A stretch of 64,000 nucleotides of DNA from Achromobacter spanius (GTDB lineage Bacteria > Pseudomonadota > Gammaproteobacteria > Burkholderiales > Burkholderiaceae_B), in NCBI RefSeq assembly GCF_002812705.1, contig NZ_CP025030.1, positions 2,418,001-2,482,000 on the forward strand, read 5' to 3'. A program made the translations under genes and the position numbers. Positions 55,423-63,385 of the stretch are shown in pieces (positions within the stretch are counted from its first letter, which is position 1; each line of letters begins with the position of its first letter). Below the pieces are notes generated by a model that had not been told where the DNA came from, ran no database searches, and saw only the letters and a program-made list of their open reading frames with translations.

Positions 55423-56334
55423 CTAGAGCCGATCGAACGGTTTTCGGTCCAACAGGCAGTCGATGAACGCACCAAGGAGGGCGGGTCGATGCTGTCTGTT
55501 CGGATAGTAGAGGAACAGCCCTGGGCGCGAAATCGACCAGTCCGCCAGGACCTGGATAAGCCGTCCCTGCGCCAAAAGCTCACCCACGCCATCTAGCTCA
55601 AAGTGATAGGCAATGCCGAGCCCGTTCAGCGCAGCGGCAATGCCGATGTCGGCATGATTGGTGACTACGGGGCCGTCCACCGCTACTTCGAGTCGTTGCC
55701 CCCGTTTCTCAAACTCCCAGCGATAGTGCCTGCCGTCCATCTGTAGCCGCCAGTTGATGCATGCGTGGTCATGCAACTCGGCGGGTGACTTGGGTATTCC
55801 GCGACGCGCGAGGTAGTCCGGGGACGCCACGGCGACCATGTTCAAGTCGGGCGTGAGGCGGACGGCAACCATGTCTTTCTCGAGCCGTCCACCCACGCGG
55901 ATGCCCGCGTCAAAGCGGCCGACGACGATGTCGGCAAGCGCGTCGTCGACCACGATGTCGAGAACCACGTCAGGGTGTGCCTGATGGAAGCGTGAAAGCC
56001 GGGGCGCGATGAGGGTTCGCGCTGCGATCCCCAGCGTGTTGATCCGCAGCGTGCCGCTCATCTGTCCTGTCGCCTCACTGGCTTCTGCGACTGCGGCAGC
56101 CATCTCCCGAAACAGCGGAGCGATGCGCTTGTAGAGCAGTTCGCCACTGGCCGATGGCGCGACGCTACGAGTCGTGCGATTCAGAAGGCGAGCGCCGATG
56201 CGGCCTTCGAGCTGACGGATGGTCTGGCTGAGTGCCGAAGGCGACAGGCCCAGATGCTCTGCGGCACGGGCAAAGCTCTGGCGCTCCACGACGGCCACGA
56301 AGGCCTTCAGTTCAGCGAAGTCGGATCCACGCAT
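55423..56334 (-). CDS. LysR-family regulator (CrgA/AaeR-like)
   Basis: A 303-residue LTTR with FAELKAFVAVVERQSFARAAEHLGLSPSALSQTIRQLE and the linker LNRTTRSVAPSASGELLYKR, typical of the large CrgA-like subgroup. Its effector domain includes LRINTLGIAARTLIAPRLSRF and PDYLARRGIPKSPAELHDHACINWR. Divergent from the SnoaL-like/SDR pair across 102 bp that contain the inverted repeat at 56347-56372, so it likely controls them. Confidence 0.87.
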   Translation of the reverse strand: MRGSDFAELKAFVAVVERQSFARAAEHLGLSPSALSQTIRQLEGRIGARLLNRTTRSVAPSASGELLYKRIAPLFREMAAAVAEASEATGQMSGTLRINTLGIAARTLIAPRLSRFHQAHPDVVLDIVVDDALADIVVGRFDAGIRVGGRLEKDMVAVRLTPDLNMVAVASPDYLARRGIPKSPAELHDHACINWRLQMDGRHYRWEFEKRGQRLEVAVDGPVVTNHADIGIAAALNGLGIAYHFELDGVGELLAQGRLIQVLADWSISRPGLFLYYPNRQHRPALLGAFIDCLLDRKPFDRL

Positions 56335-56346
56335 TATGTATTGTTT

Positions 56347-56372
56347 CCTACATGACCTATCAAGATTGTAGG
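56347..56372. promoter_or_regulatory. Inverted repeat in the LysR/SnoaL divergent region
   Basis: CCTACA (56347-56352) and TGTAGG (56367-56372) are perfectly inverted around 14 bp, 13 bp upstream of the LysR start. Spacing and position suit a LysR-type recognition site. Confidence 0.45.
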
Positions 56373-56436
56373 GTATTCACTAAATTCACCTTGGCGCGCA
56401 TCCTGATGCCTTCACTGACCCCATGGAGCCAACAAC

Positions 56437-56763
56437 ATGAACGCCTTGCCCCTTCCTGAGCCCATTGCCGCGTACTTCGCGGCTGAACACAAGCCTGAAG
56501 CCTTGGCGCATTGCTTCACGGCGCAGGCCGTCATGAAGGACGACGGTCATACCTACACGGGCATCAACGCCATCAAGGCCTTTATGGCCGAGGCATCGGC
56601 CAAGTACAGCGCGACAAGCGTGCCGTTCGCCATTGAGCGCGAGGACGGCTTCCAACTCGTCCGCGCCAACGTCGCCGGCAACTTCCCTGGCAGTCCGGTC
56701 GTTCTGTCCTATCGCTTTCGCCTGGAACGCGGCCTGATCGCATCGCTGGAGATCTCGGCATGA
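56437..56763 (+). CDS. SnoaL-like (NTF2-fold) protein
   Basis: A 108-residue cone-shaped alpha/beta protein: IAAYFAAEHKPEALAHCFTAQAVMKDDGHTYTGINAIKAFMAE is the SnoaL-like N-terminal half, split by the DDGHTYTG turn. Such proteins act as small isomerases, hydrolases or chaperones and cannot be assigned from sequence. Its stop overlaps the SDR start by 4 bp, so the two work in the same pathway. Confidence 0.78.
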   Translation: MNALPLPEPIAAYFAAEHKPEALAHCFTAQAVMKDDGHTYTGINAIKAFMAEASAKYSATSVPFAIEREDGFQLVRANVAGNFPGSPVVLSYRFRLERGLIASLEISA

Positions 56764-57542
56764 GCTTCGACCTTCACCTGAATGGCCTTAGAGCATTGGT
56801 GACCGGCGGCACGCTGGGCCTTGGCGCCGCCGTCGTAAAAACCTTTGCGGAGGCCGGCGCTCGGGTGGCGACATCCGCGCGGACTGTGCCTGCGCAGCGT
56901 GTGGAGGGGGTCAACTACATCGCTGCCGATCTGTCGACGGCCGTAGGCACGAGTCACCTGGCCCAGACCATCATGCAGGATTGGGGCGGCGTCGACATCT
57001 TGATCAACGTGCTCGGCGGGTCGAACACTCCCGGCGGCGGTTTCGCTGCGATCAGTGATGAACACTGGTTAGCCGAATTGAATCTGAACCTCATGCCTGC
57101 CGTACGTTTGGATCGTGCGCTGCTGCCGGCGATGCTGGCTCAGGGCTCCGGCGTCATCATTCACGTCAGCTCCATCCAGCGCGTGCTGCCGCTGCCCGAG
57201 TCCACGACCGCCTACGCCGCGGCCAAGGGGGCGCTCACGACCTACAGCAAGTCGCTGGCAAGAGAGGTGACGCCGAAGGGCGTTCGCGTGCTGAGCGTTG
57301 CGCCGGGCTGGGTCGAGACCGAGGCGTCCGTGGCGTTTGCAGAGCGGATGGCGGCAGACGCCGGAACGGACTACGAGGGAGGCAAGAAAATCGTCATGGA
57401 TTGGCTGGGAGGAATTCCTGTGGGCCGACCCGCAAAGCCACAGGAGGTTGCCGATCTGATCGCGTTCCTGGCGTCTCCGCGATCTGCTTCGATCGCAGGG
57501 TGCGAGTATCGGATCGACGGCGGCACAGTTCCCACTCTGTAG
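56760..57542 (+). CDS. SDR oxidoreductase
   Basis: The 260-residue classical SDR shows TGGTLGLGAAV for cofactor binding, NVLGG in place of the usual NNAG, Ser in IHVSSIQRV, YAAAK at the catalytic Tyr/Lys and the end CEYRIDGGTVPT. VATSAR after the second strand favours NADP. Translationally coupled to the SnoaL-like gene. The substrate is unknown. Confidence 0.85.
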   Translation: MSFDLHLNGLRALVTGGTLGLGAAVVKTFAEAGARVATSARTVPAQRVEGVNYIAADLSTAVGTSHLAQTIMQDWGGVDILINVLGGSNTPGGGFAAISDEHWLAELNLNLMPAVRLDRALLPAMLAQGSGVIIHVSSIQRVLPLPESTTAYAAAKGALTTYSKSLAREVTPKGVRVLSVAPGWVETEASVAFAERMAADAGTDYEGGKKIVMDWLGGIPVGRPAKPQEVADLIAFLASPRSASIAGCEYRIDGGTVPTL

Positions 57543-57579
57543 CCAACTTCGCGGTCAATGTGCCGCCAAGGCCTCGGGG

Positions 57580-57954
57580 CTACTGTGCTGCACCGGTTGC
57601 CCTGGCCACATAGTTCGCAAGCGCCTGTACGTCCCCATCGCTTAACGCGTCAAAAGCCGGCATGACGCCGATGCCGTTGCGTACGGCCTGCATGACTCGC
57701 TGCGCGTCCGGCTTGAGCTCGTCCAGATTGGGTCCAACGGCCCCCGTGGCGCCGGCGTCGGCCATTGTGTGGCAAACGGCACAGGCCGGCGTTGAGCCCT
57801 TCAGGAACAGCGCGCGGCCAGCCTCGGCATCAGCCGGCTCCGCGGCGACGGTCAAGCTGCCTGGTATGCATAACAGGGCCGCCGCCAACAGCGCGAATCC
57901 TCGCCACCTGGTAAGGCGGCGCGGTGTTGGCGGTGACACAAAGCTGCGCTGCAT
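57580..57954 (-). CDS. Monoheme cytochrome c, probable electron acceptor of the sulfite dehydrogenase
   Basis: A 124-residue exported protein: an N-terminal hydrophobic signal (RGFALLAAALLCIPGS, cleavage near VAA-EP), heme motif CAVCH at about residues 58-62, the distal region VGPNLDELKPD and the axial Met in GIGVMPAFDALS. Size and single heme match SorB-type subunits. The ATG at 57954 is chosen for the signal peptide; an ATG at 57978 overlaps the sorA stop and would add eight residues. Confidence 0.83.
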   Translation of the reverse strand: MQRSFVSPPTPRRLTRWRGFALLAAALLCIPGSLTVAAEPADAEAGRALFLKGSTPACAVCHTMADAGATGAVGPNLDELKPDAQRVMQAVRNGIGVMPAFDALSDGDVQALANYVARATGAAQ

Positions 57955-57967
57955 CAATCCGCCATGT

Positions 57968-59206
57968 TCATGACACATTGACTGCCAACCCGTGATCCTG
58001 CCAGCTACTGTTGATGTACCCCGGCGCATTGTCAGATCGCTTTTCCACCTGCACATTGCCCTCTGTGTCTTCAACGCGGCTGACCAGTGTGTGCTGTCCC
58101 GTTGGAAGATCGACGGGTAGCGCGAACTGTCGCCACGCGTATTTGCCAAGGTCCGGCCCGATAAGCGAAGCCTCTTTCCAGGTTTTGCCGCCGTCTATCG
58201 AGACCTCCACCCGCTTGACCGCATGCATGCCCCCGAACGCCACGCCCCGCACGACGGCACGTCCGGCCTTAAGGGCCTGTCCATCCGTGCCAGGCGCGGT
58301 GATCCAGGACTTGGGCTCCATGGCCCAAACGGAAGGCTGGTCGGGGCTGGGTTTGGCACCCATCGGGGTCAGCCGATAGCCGGTTTGCTGGATCTTCGCG
58401 CGACTTTGCTCGTCAGTGAAGGCAAGGCGCTTGAGGTACTTGACGTTGTTGACGCCGGTATAGCCAGGGACGATCAGCCGCAGCGGGCCGCCGTGAGCCA
58501 GCGACAGCGGCTCGTTGTTCATTTCCCAGGCCAGCATGGCATCTTGCATGGCCTCGCGCGGCACCGAGCGCTCGACCAGCAAGGACATGGGATCGAGGCC
58601 TTCGGGCAGGACTTCGCCGCCTGTGCCCGTCATGTAGGCGGGCTTACCCTTCAGTCCGCCCAGGTGTTCGACCAAGGTACGCACCGGAATGCCTGACCAC
58701 ATGACGCAGCCGGCCGCGCCCACCTCCCACGGCGTTCCACTGGGTTTGTGCGGAAAAAATCCACGGCCATTGCCCGAGCATTGCAGTACCGTGGCCAGCG
58801 TTTCCACGCCCAATGCCTTGAGGTCCCCCACGGTCAGGGTGCGCGGTTGCTCCACGCCGGCAATCTCGACGGTCCAGGCATCGCGGTCATCCAGGATGGA
58901 CGCGGCGGGCGGCGGAAGGTTGTTGCGTACGTAGAGTTGGCGTGATGGCGTGATGATCCCGTCACCAAAGGCGCTGCGCTTGGTTTCGATCGTGTTGGCG
59001 CTATGCACGATGACGCTGTCGGCGTCTTTCCATGCCGCGTAGGGGGGCAAAGGCTTTGCCGCGGGGGCGGCTTTGGTCGCGGTGGGGTTGGCGACTGCGT
59101 CCGTGGCGCAGACGACACCTGTGGCGCCCAGGCCAACGGCGGCAAGAGCACCGGCGCTGCCGGCCAACATGCGGCGTCGGGCAAGATTTGGGGGAAGTGT
59201 CTCCAT
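57968..59206 (-). CDS. sorA: Periplasmic sulfite dehydrogenase, molybdenum subunit (SorA/SoxC-like)
   Basis: This 412-residue sulfite-oxidase-family protein has a Tat signal (ARRRMLAGSAGALAAVG). The molybdenum cofactor domain carries the Mo-ligand Cys143 in LQCSGNGRGFF, with GYTGVNNVKYLKRLAF further along. A C-terminal dimerisation domain follows (VRGVAFGGMHAVKRVEVSIDGGKTW). It oxidises sulfite to sulfate in the periplasm and passes electrons to the cytochrome c encoded next. SoxC, its close relative, would come with other sox genes, which are absent. GAGAGG lies 6 bp before the ATG. Confidence 0.85.
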   Translation of the reverse strand: METLPPNLARRRMLAGSAGALAAVGLGATGVVCATDAVANPTATKAAPAAKPLPPYAAWKDADSVIVHSANTIETKRSAFGDGIITPSRQLYVRNNLPPPAASILDDRDAWTVEIAGVEQPRTLTVGDLKALGVETLATVLQCSGNGRGFFPHKPSGTPWEVGAAGCVMWSGIPVRTLVEHLGGLKGKPAYMTGTGGEVLPEGLDPMSLLVERSVPREAMQDAMLAWEMNNEPLSLAHGGPLRLIVPGYTGVNNVKYLKRLAFTDEQSRAKIQQTGYRLTPMGAKPSPDQPSVWAMEPKSWITAPGTDGQALKAGRAVVRGVAFGGMHAVKRVEVSIDGGKTWKEASLIGPDLGKYAWRQFALPVDLPTGQHTLVSRVEDTEGNVQVEKRSDNAPGYINSSWQDHGLAVNVS

Positions 59207-59288
59207 GGCATGCCTCTCTGGTTGTCGCGCCTTTGACAACCCGGCGCTGTGTTCTACCGATGGCGGCCCGGCGAAGCGGGCCATCTGC

Positions 59289-59317
59289 ATCATCGACACT
59301 GCGTTTTTTTATGTCAA
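59289..59317 (-). promoter_or_regulatory. Probable sigma70 promoter of the sulfite dehydrogenase genes
   Basis: On the minus strand TTGACA (59317-59312), 17 bp and GATGAT (59294-59289). The -35 is perfect, the -10 matches four of six. It lies 83 bp before the sorA start in a gap that otherwise shows no gene. Confidence 0.6.
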
Positions 59318-59416
59318 GGGGTTTTAAAGGGCGATGGATTCCGCACTTTTTTGGCATAAGCGTTTTGGATGACCAAGCCGGCGCGGCCGCTGGAAAGTGC
59401 ACGCCAGCGTGGCCCC

Positions 59417-59458
59417 AAAAAAAACGCGGCGCGGCTAGCCCCAAGCCCACGCCCGCGC
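59417..59458 (-). terminator. Probable terminator of the alpha/beta hydrolase gene
   Basis: On the minus strand GCGCGG (59458-59453) can pair with CCGCGC (59434-59429), followed by a GC-rich stretch and a T8 run (59424-59417). The long loop makes the fold uncertain, but a T8 run right after a GC-rich segment downstream of the hydrolase stop is suggestive. Confidence 0.45.
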
Positions 59459-59462
59459 GCAC

Positions 59463-60509
59463 TTACCCCTTGGTCGGCACCGGCCGCCGCAGCGCGTCGA
59501 TCAGCGCCGCATTGAAGCGCGCCGGATCCTGCACCTGCGGCGAATGTCCCAGTTCGGGCCACATCACCAGCGTGGCCCCCGGGATTGCGCGAGCGGTCTT
59601 CGGGCCCAGCTCGGCGTAATTGCCCAGGCGCTTGGCGATTTCGGGGGGCGCTGCGTCCTTGCCGGGCGCCGTATTGTCCTGCTTGCCGATCAACAGCGTG
59701 GTGGGCACGGCGATCTGGCCGAATTCATGCACGACCGGCTGCGTGTAGATCATGTCGTAGGTAAGCGCCTGGTTCCAGGCCACGCGCTTCCGTCCTTCCC
59801 CCTGCAGCATGCCTGCGGCCATCAGCACCCATTTGTCGTAGTCGTCACGCCACTGCCCCGCGTAGTACGTGCCTTGCTGATACTTCTTCATGCCGGCAAA
59901 GTTGGCCTTGAGTTCGCGCGCGTACCAGTCGTCGATGCTGCGGTAGGGCACGCCTTCGTGCTTCCAGTCTTCCAGCCCGATCGGATTCACAAGCACCAGC
60001 GCATCGGTAGTCGCGCCGTACAACAGCGCATAGCGCGCCGCCAGCATGCCGCCCATCGAATGCCCGACCACGCTGGCGCGTTCCACGCCCAGGTGCGTCA
60101 GCAGGGCCTGGGTATTGGCCGCAAGCTGGTGAAGCGAAAACTGATAGCTCGCCGGTTTGTCGGATTTGCAGAAGCCGATCTGGTCGGGCACCACGACCCG
60201 ATAGCCTGCCTGGCTCAACGCGGCGATCGTGGCGTCCCAGGTGGCGCCGCAGAAGTTCTTGCCGTGCATGAGCACGACGGTTCGGCCGTTCGCCTGCGCG
60301 GGCTTTACATCCATGTAGGCCATCGACAGCGTCTGGCCCTGTGACGTCAGGGTGTGGCGATGGACTTCGTGCGGATACTCGAAGCGTTCAAGATTGGGGC
60401 CGTAGTCGGGCACCTTGGGGGCATCGGCCGCGAGGGCCGCGCCGGCGCCGCCCGCCAGCAACAGGCTGGCGCACCATGTGGCTAGCCGTGTATGTCGGAT
60501 TCGTGTCAT
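59463..60509 (-). CDS. Secreted alpha/beta hydrolase
   Basis: The 348-residue protein has a signal peptide (cleavage near ALAADAP) and an alpha/beta-hydrolase domain. The oxyanion region is VVLMHGKNFCGATWD, the nucleophile elbow GHSMGGM (Ser), the acid LIGKQDNTAPG and the base ELGHSPQ (His). It would hydrolyse an ester or similar bond in the periplasm. Relatives are often annotated as epoxide hydrolase or esterase. It lies upstream of sorA but is separated from it by a terminator-like element and the sorA promoter. Confidence 0.83.
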   Translation of the reverse strand: MTRIRHTRLATWCASLLLAGGAGAALAADAPKVPDYGPNLERFEYPHEVHRHTLTSQGQTLSMAYMDVKPAQANGRTVVLMHGKNFCGATWDATIAALSQAGYRVVVPDQIGFCKSDKPASYQFSLHQLAANTQALLTHLGVERASVVGHSMGGMLAARYALLYGATTDALVLVNPIGLEDWKHEGVPYRSIDDWYARELKANFAGMKKYQQGTYYAGQWRDDYDKWVLMAAGMLQGEGRKRVAWNQALTYDMIYTQPVVHEFGQIAVPTTLLIGKQDNTAPGKDAAPPEIAKRLGNYAELGPKTARAIPGATLVMWPELGHSPQVQDPARFNAALIDALRRPVPTKG

Positions 60510-60666
60510 GCAATCACTCCCGTTATGGCGCCGGCCCGCTGCCGGCGCTATAGAAGAGTGACCCTGCGCGACGGGGCGAGGTTCCGTGACGGGCTTGATT
60601 TGTCAGCAAGAAGAGCCACGGTTCGCCGTGATCTTGCCCGGTTCAATCACCAACTTTTCAGCGTGT

Positions 60667-60688
60667 GAGCCATCCGCCAGGATGGCTC
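60667..60688. terminator. 9-bp perfect hairpin downstream of the GGDEF gene
   Basis: GAGCCATCC (60667-60675) and GGATGGCTC (60680-60688) form a stem with a 4-nt loop 21 bp past the GGDEF stop. The following minus-strand bases are only partly T-rich, so termination is likely but not certain. The remaining bases to the hydrolase start show nothing else recognisable. Confidence 0.55.
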
Positions 60689-60708
60689 CGCTTATTCGTT
60701 GAGCCCGC

Positions 60709-61656
60709 TTACGGCCGCCATTGCACGTGCTCAACGCGGTCGCGCCCGTTGCGCTTGGCTGCATATAGCTGTTGGTCCACGGCCTTGATGAAGTCGGCTC
60801 GTTCCGCTTTTCCCTCAAGCACCACCGTGCCCGCGCCGATGCTGACGGTGACGCGTCTGCCATGCGGCGACAGGGCGTGCAGAATGGATTTCTTCTGAAG
60901 CAGGCGCTGGCAGCGTTCTGCGACTTTCCGGGCGACTTCGGCGTCGGCCTCGGGCAGCAGCACCACGAATTCCTCGCCGCCGTAGCGCGCAACCAGATCG
61001 CGGGGGCCATCCAGCGCCAAGCTGAGCGTCTGGGCAATTTCCACCAAGCAGTTGTCGCCCTGGGTGTGGCCGTACAAATCGTTGTATTGCTTGAAAAAAT
61101 CCACGTCGAACAGCAATACAGACAAGGGTCGACGTTCGCTTTCCGCGCGCTCCCACTCCAATTCAAAACACCGATCAAAGCGGCGGCGGTTGGCAATATT
61201 GGTCAGGCTGTCCTTGAAGGAGAGTACCTCTAGCTCTTTCTGCAAGCTCAGCAGCTTTTCTTCGGTCTTCTTGCGTTCGGTGATGTCGAACATGAAGCCG
61301 ATCAGCGAATCGACTTCGCCGCTGTCATTGCGCACGACGTGCACCACGTCACGAATCCACACGTAGCCGTTGTCCTTGGTCAGCGCGCGGTAGTCCGCCT
61401 CGTGGTCCACGCCGGCCTGGGATTGGGTGACGCAGAAATTCACCACGTATTCGCGGTCCTCGGGATGCATGCGCATGGCCCAGTCTTCCGCGCTTACCCA
61501 GCTTTCCGTGCTCCAGCCCAGCAACGCCTCGATCTGAGGGCCGATGTAGGCAAACTTCATCGTGGCCCAATCGATCTTCCAAGGAATTGCCTTGGTTGAC
61601 TCCAGCAAGGTTCTGTACACGGCGTTGTCATCCAAAGTCGGGCCTGCGTGGGACAT
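60709..61656 (-). CDS. PAS-GGDEF diguanylate cyclase
   Basis: The 315-residue cytosolic sensor has a PAS_3-type domain with PAC motif (about residues 15-135: WATMKFAYIGPQIEALLGW, VDSLIGFMFDITERKK). A short coiled linker leads to a GGDEF domain (about 150-315) with the active site RYGGEEF. It should make cyclic di-GMP from two GTP. The product-inhibition RxxD site before GGEEF reads GPRD, so the first Arg is missing. The ATG at 61656 has AAGGA 7 bp upstream, and longer reading would run into the lipoprotein gene 17 bp away. Confidence 0.87.
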   Translation of the reverse strand: MSHAGPTLDDNAVYRTLLESTKAIPWKIDWATMKFAYIGPQIEALLGWSTESWVSAEDWAMRMHPEDREYVVNFCVTQSQAGVDHEADYRALTKDNGYVWIRDVVHVVRNDSGEVDSLIGFMFDITERKKTEEKLLSLQKELEVLSFKDSLTNIANRRRFDRCFELEWERAESERRPLSVLLFDVDFFKQYNDLYGHTQGDNCLVEIAQTLSLALDGPRDLVARYGGEEFVVLLPEADAEVARKVAERCQRLLQKKSILHALSPHGRRVTVSIGAGTVVLEGKAERADFIKAVDQQLYAAKRNGRDRVEHVQWRP

Positions 61657-61673
61657 GCCAAATCCTTTTTCGG

Positions 61674-62045
61674 TCAATACGTTTCGCGCGACGTCGAAAA
61701 ATACGTTCCGCCCTTGCCATCCGGCGTCAATGTCACCCGGAACGGAATCTGTTGATTGCACAGTTGCACAATCCATCGTTCATCGACGCTCCCGTACTGC
61801 CGGGACGCGGCGGAACTGCCGGTGCCGACCGGGTTGACCTTCACGACTTCGGTTTGAATCGCGTCGACCTTCTGACAATTCAATTGCGTCTGGGCCTGCA
61901 TGGAAATGTTCTGGGCGACGTCGGCTTTCAACGTTGCGCCGGCATGCGTGTTGCCGGTGATGGGCGCTTTGGCTTGCGGGGTGGCGCAAGCGGCAAGCAC
62001 CGCGGCGGATGCGGCAACGATAAGCGCGCGCGAATGGCGTTTCAT
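61674..62045 (-). CDS. Small putative lipoprotein
   Basis: A 123-residue protein with a lipoprotein signal and lipobox LAAC (Cys20), so it is probably anchored in the outer membrane. The rest (ATLKADVAQNISMQAQTQLNCQKVDAIQTEVV, split by Cys57, and a later VQLCNQQIPFRVTL) holds two cysteines that could form a disulfide. No family was recognised. It precedes the diguanylate cyclase gene by 17 bp on the same strand, which suggests one transcript. Confidence 0.75.
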   Translation of the reverse strand: MKRHSRALIVAASAAVLAACATPQAKAPITGNTHAGATLKADVAQNISMQAQTQLNCQKVDAIQTEVVKVNPVGTGSSAASRQYGSVDERWIVQLCNQQIPFRVTLTPDGKGGTYFSTSRETY

Positions 62046-62388
62046 GATGACTCCCTTGTTGGTCGGCAGAAGGTGTGCGGCGAAATTACGTTGTGGCGTC
62101 GGTCGGACGGGGCGAGGATACCGTAGATTTTTTAATCAATTCCACCGTCCAAGGAAGTGTCGACTTCACGCTGACCGATGGTGGCGCATCTTCGTATCCG
62201 GGACTTGGTTTTCATGCGCAGCATTTTTGTGTCGATGCTGCGATGGCGCGTATCCGTGAAAAATTGGCCACAAAGCTGGCCGATCATGATGCAGCGCCCG
62301 CTACGCCGCGCAGTCGAGACCGTTAATAGCCGGTATCGCAACAGGACTACCTACGAAGTCCGAGCCGACCACATCGAGCTCATAGCCG
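62046..62388. other. Gene-free stretch between the lipoprotein and PAS-winged-helix genes
   Basis: These 343 bp are less GC-rich than the surroundings. An 83-codon frame on the plus strand (62075-62326) has no ribosome site or family match and is not called. The region presumably carries the promoter of the lipoprotein-GGDEF unit. Confidence 0.5.
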
Positions 62389-63123
62389 TTATGCACGCCC
62401 GTCAGGAATACCCATAGCCGCCACCTCGCCCCGCCGCCGGCATTCGATCGGGTCGTAGAACCGATACCCCATTCCCCGCACCGTCGCGACCGGTAGCTCG
62501 CGGTCGCAGGCTTGTTCTACCTTTCGGCGCAGGCGGCGCATCTGCGTATCCAGGCTGCGCCGGTCGTAGGTCCAGTAGTCCTTCCCAAGCGCTTCCACGA
62601 TGGCTTTGCGGCTGGCGCCTTGGTCGTGCGCGGCAAGCGTGGCCAGGACGGTGTAGTCCTGGTGGGACAAGGGGATGGGCGACGCGCCGGGAGGCACCAG
62701 GCTGGGCGGCGAATCGCAGAGTTGCCAGGGCAAGGGTTGCGGGGGCGCCGGCTTATCTTCCAAAGCGCTGCGCTGGATATGCCGCTCGGTGACGTCCCGG
62801 GCGACCGCAACGCGGATCTGCTTGTCTGGATACCAGCGCGCCGACCACATGATGTGGACGACGCGTCCGTCCTTGCGCATGTAACGGTTCTCGAAATCGT
62901 ATTGCAGCTTGCCGCTCATCAGCCGGCCGACCGCGGCCAGCGTTGCGGGCCGGTCGGCTTTATGGATCAGGTCCATCATCGGGCGCCCCACCATCTCTTC
63001 TGGCGTGTAGCCGAAGATCTGTTCGCAAGCGCCGGTCACGTTGAGAAATATGCCCGACTCGTCCACGACGCACACGGCGTCCAAAAGCATGGGCATCAGG
63101 TCGGCAGGCGGCGAAGCGGGCAT
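62389..63123 (-). CDS. PAS domain protein with C-terminal OmpR-type winged helix
   Basis: The 244-residue protein has a PAS domain (about residues 8-120: VCVVDESGIFLNVTGACEQIFGYTPEEMVGRPMMDLI, split by the turn; FENRYMRKDGRVVHIMWSARW) and a Pro-rich linker. An OmpR/PhoB-like effector domain ends it (LSHQDYTVLATLAAHDQGASRKAIVEAL, RRSLDTQMRRLRRKVEQ, TVRGMGYRF). It has no receiver domain, so it would work as a one-component regulator sensing through PAS. It is divergent from the autotransporter-like gene; the ATG at 63123 excludes a non-conserved basic extension. Confidence 0.83.
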   Translation of the reverse strand: MPASPPADLMPMLLDAVCVVDESGIFLNVTGACEQIFGYTPEEMVGRPMMDLIHKADRPATLAAVGRLMSGKLQYDFENRYMRKDGRVVHIMWSARWYPDKQIRVAVARDVTERHIQRSALEDKPAPPQPLPWQLCDSPPSLVPPGASPIPLSHQDYTVLATLAAHDQGASRKAIVEALGKDYWTYDRRSLDTQMRRLRRKVEQACDRELPVATVRGMGYRFYDPIECRRRGEVAAMGIPDGRA

Positions 63124-63230
63124 GAGGATCCGTGGTTGGTATCGAAGCACCGGTAGACGCGCACCCGGGTGGGGTCGCGCGGCGCCAAGTTTAACCAGAC
63201 TTGGTTTTCGTTCGCAGCGTATTTTTTTTT

Positions 63231-63301
63231 GATGCCGCGGCATCGGAAAATCCAGCGCGTGCGCTCAGCTTTTCTCATTAATCGCGCTCAGTTTTGCTCA
63301 G
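63231..63301. promoter_or_regulatory. Divergent region with GCTCAG repeats and a 14-bp palindrome
   Basis: GCTCAG occurs at 63263-63268, 63286-63291 and 63296-63301, the last two 10 bp apart, like tandem OmpR/PhoB-family half-sites. A perfect palindrome GATGCCGCGGCATC lies at 63231-63244 after a T9 run. The 262-bp gap is the only place for promoters of both flanking genes. Confidence 0.4.
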
Positions 63302-63385
63302 CTTCAGACGCGCGCAAATTTTTATACTCCTCGTCGCCGCGCCGGGATGCGAACGCCCCGGCTGCCCCAAACCTGGAAGCCAAGA

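Noticed and set aside
57968..59206. SoxCD assignment for the molybdenum enzyme and cytochrome
   Set aside because: SoxD is larger and usually diheme, and no other sox genes are present; a SorAB-like pair fits better, though SoxC relatedness is noted.
62075..62326. Possible 83-residue plus-strand protein
   Set aside because: No ribosome site, no hydrophobic or family pattern, and similar-length frames exist on the other strand of the same stretch.
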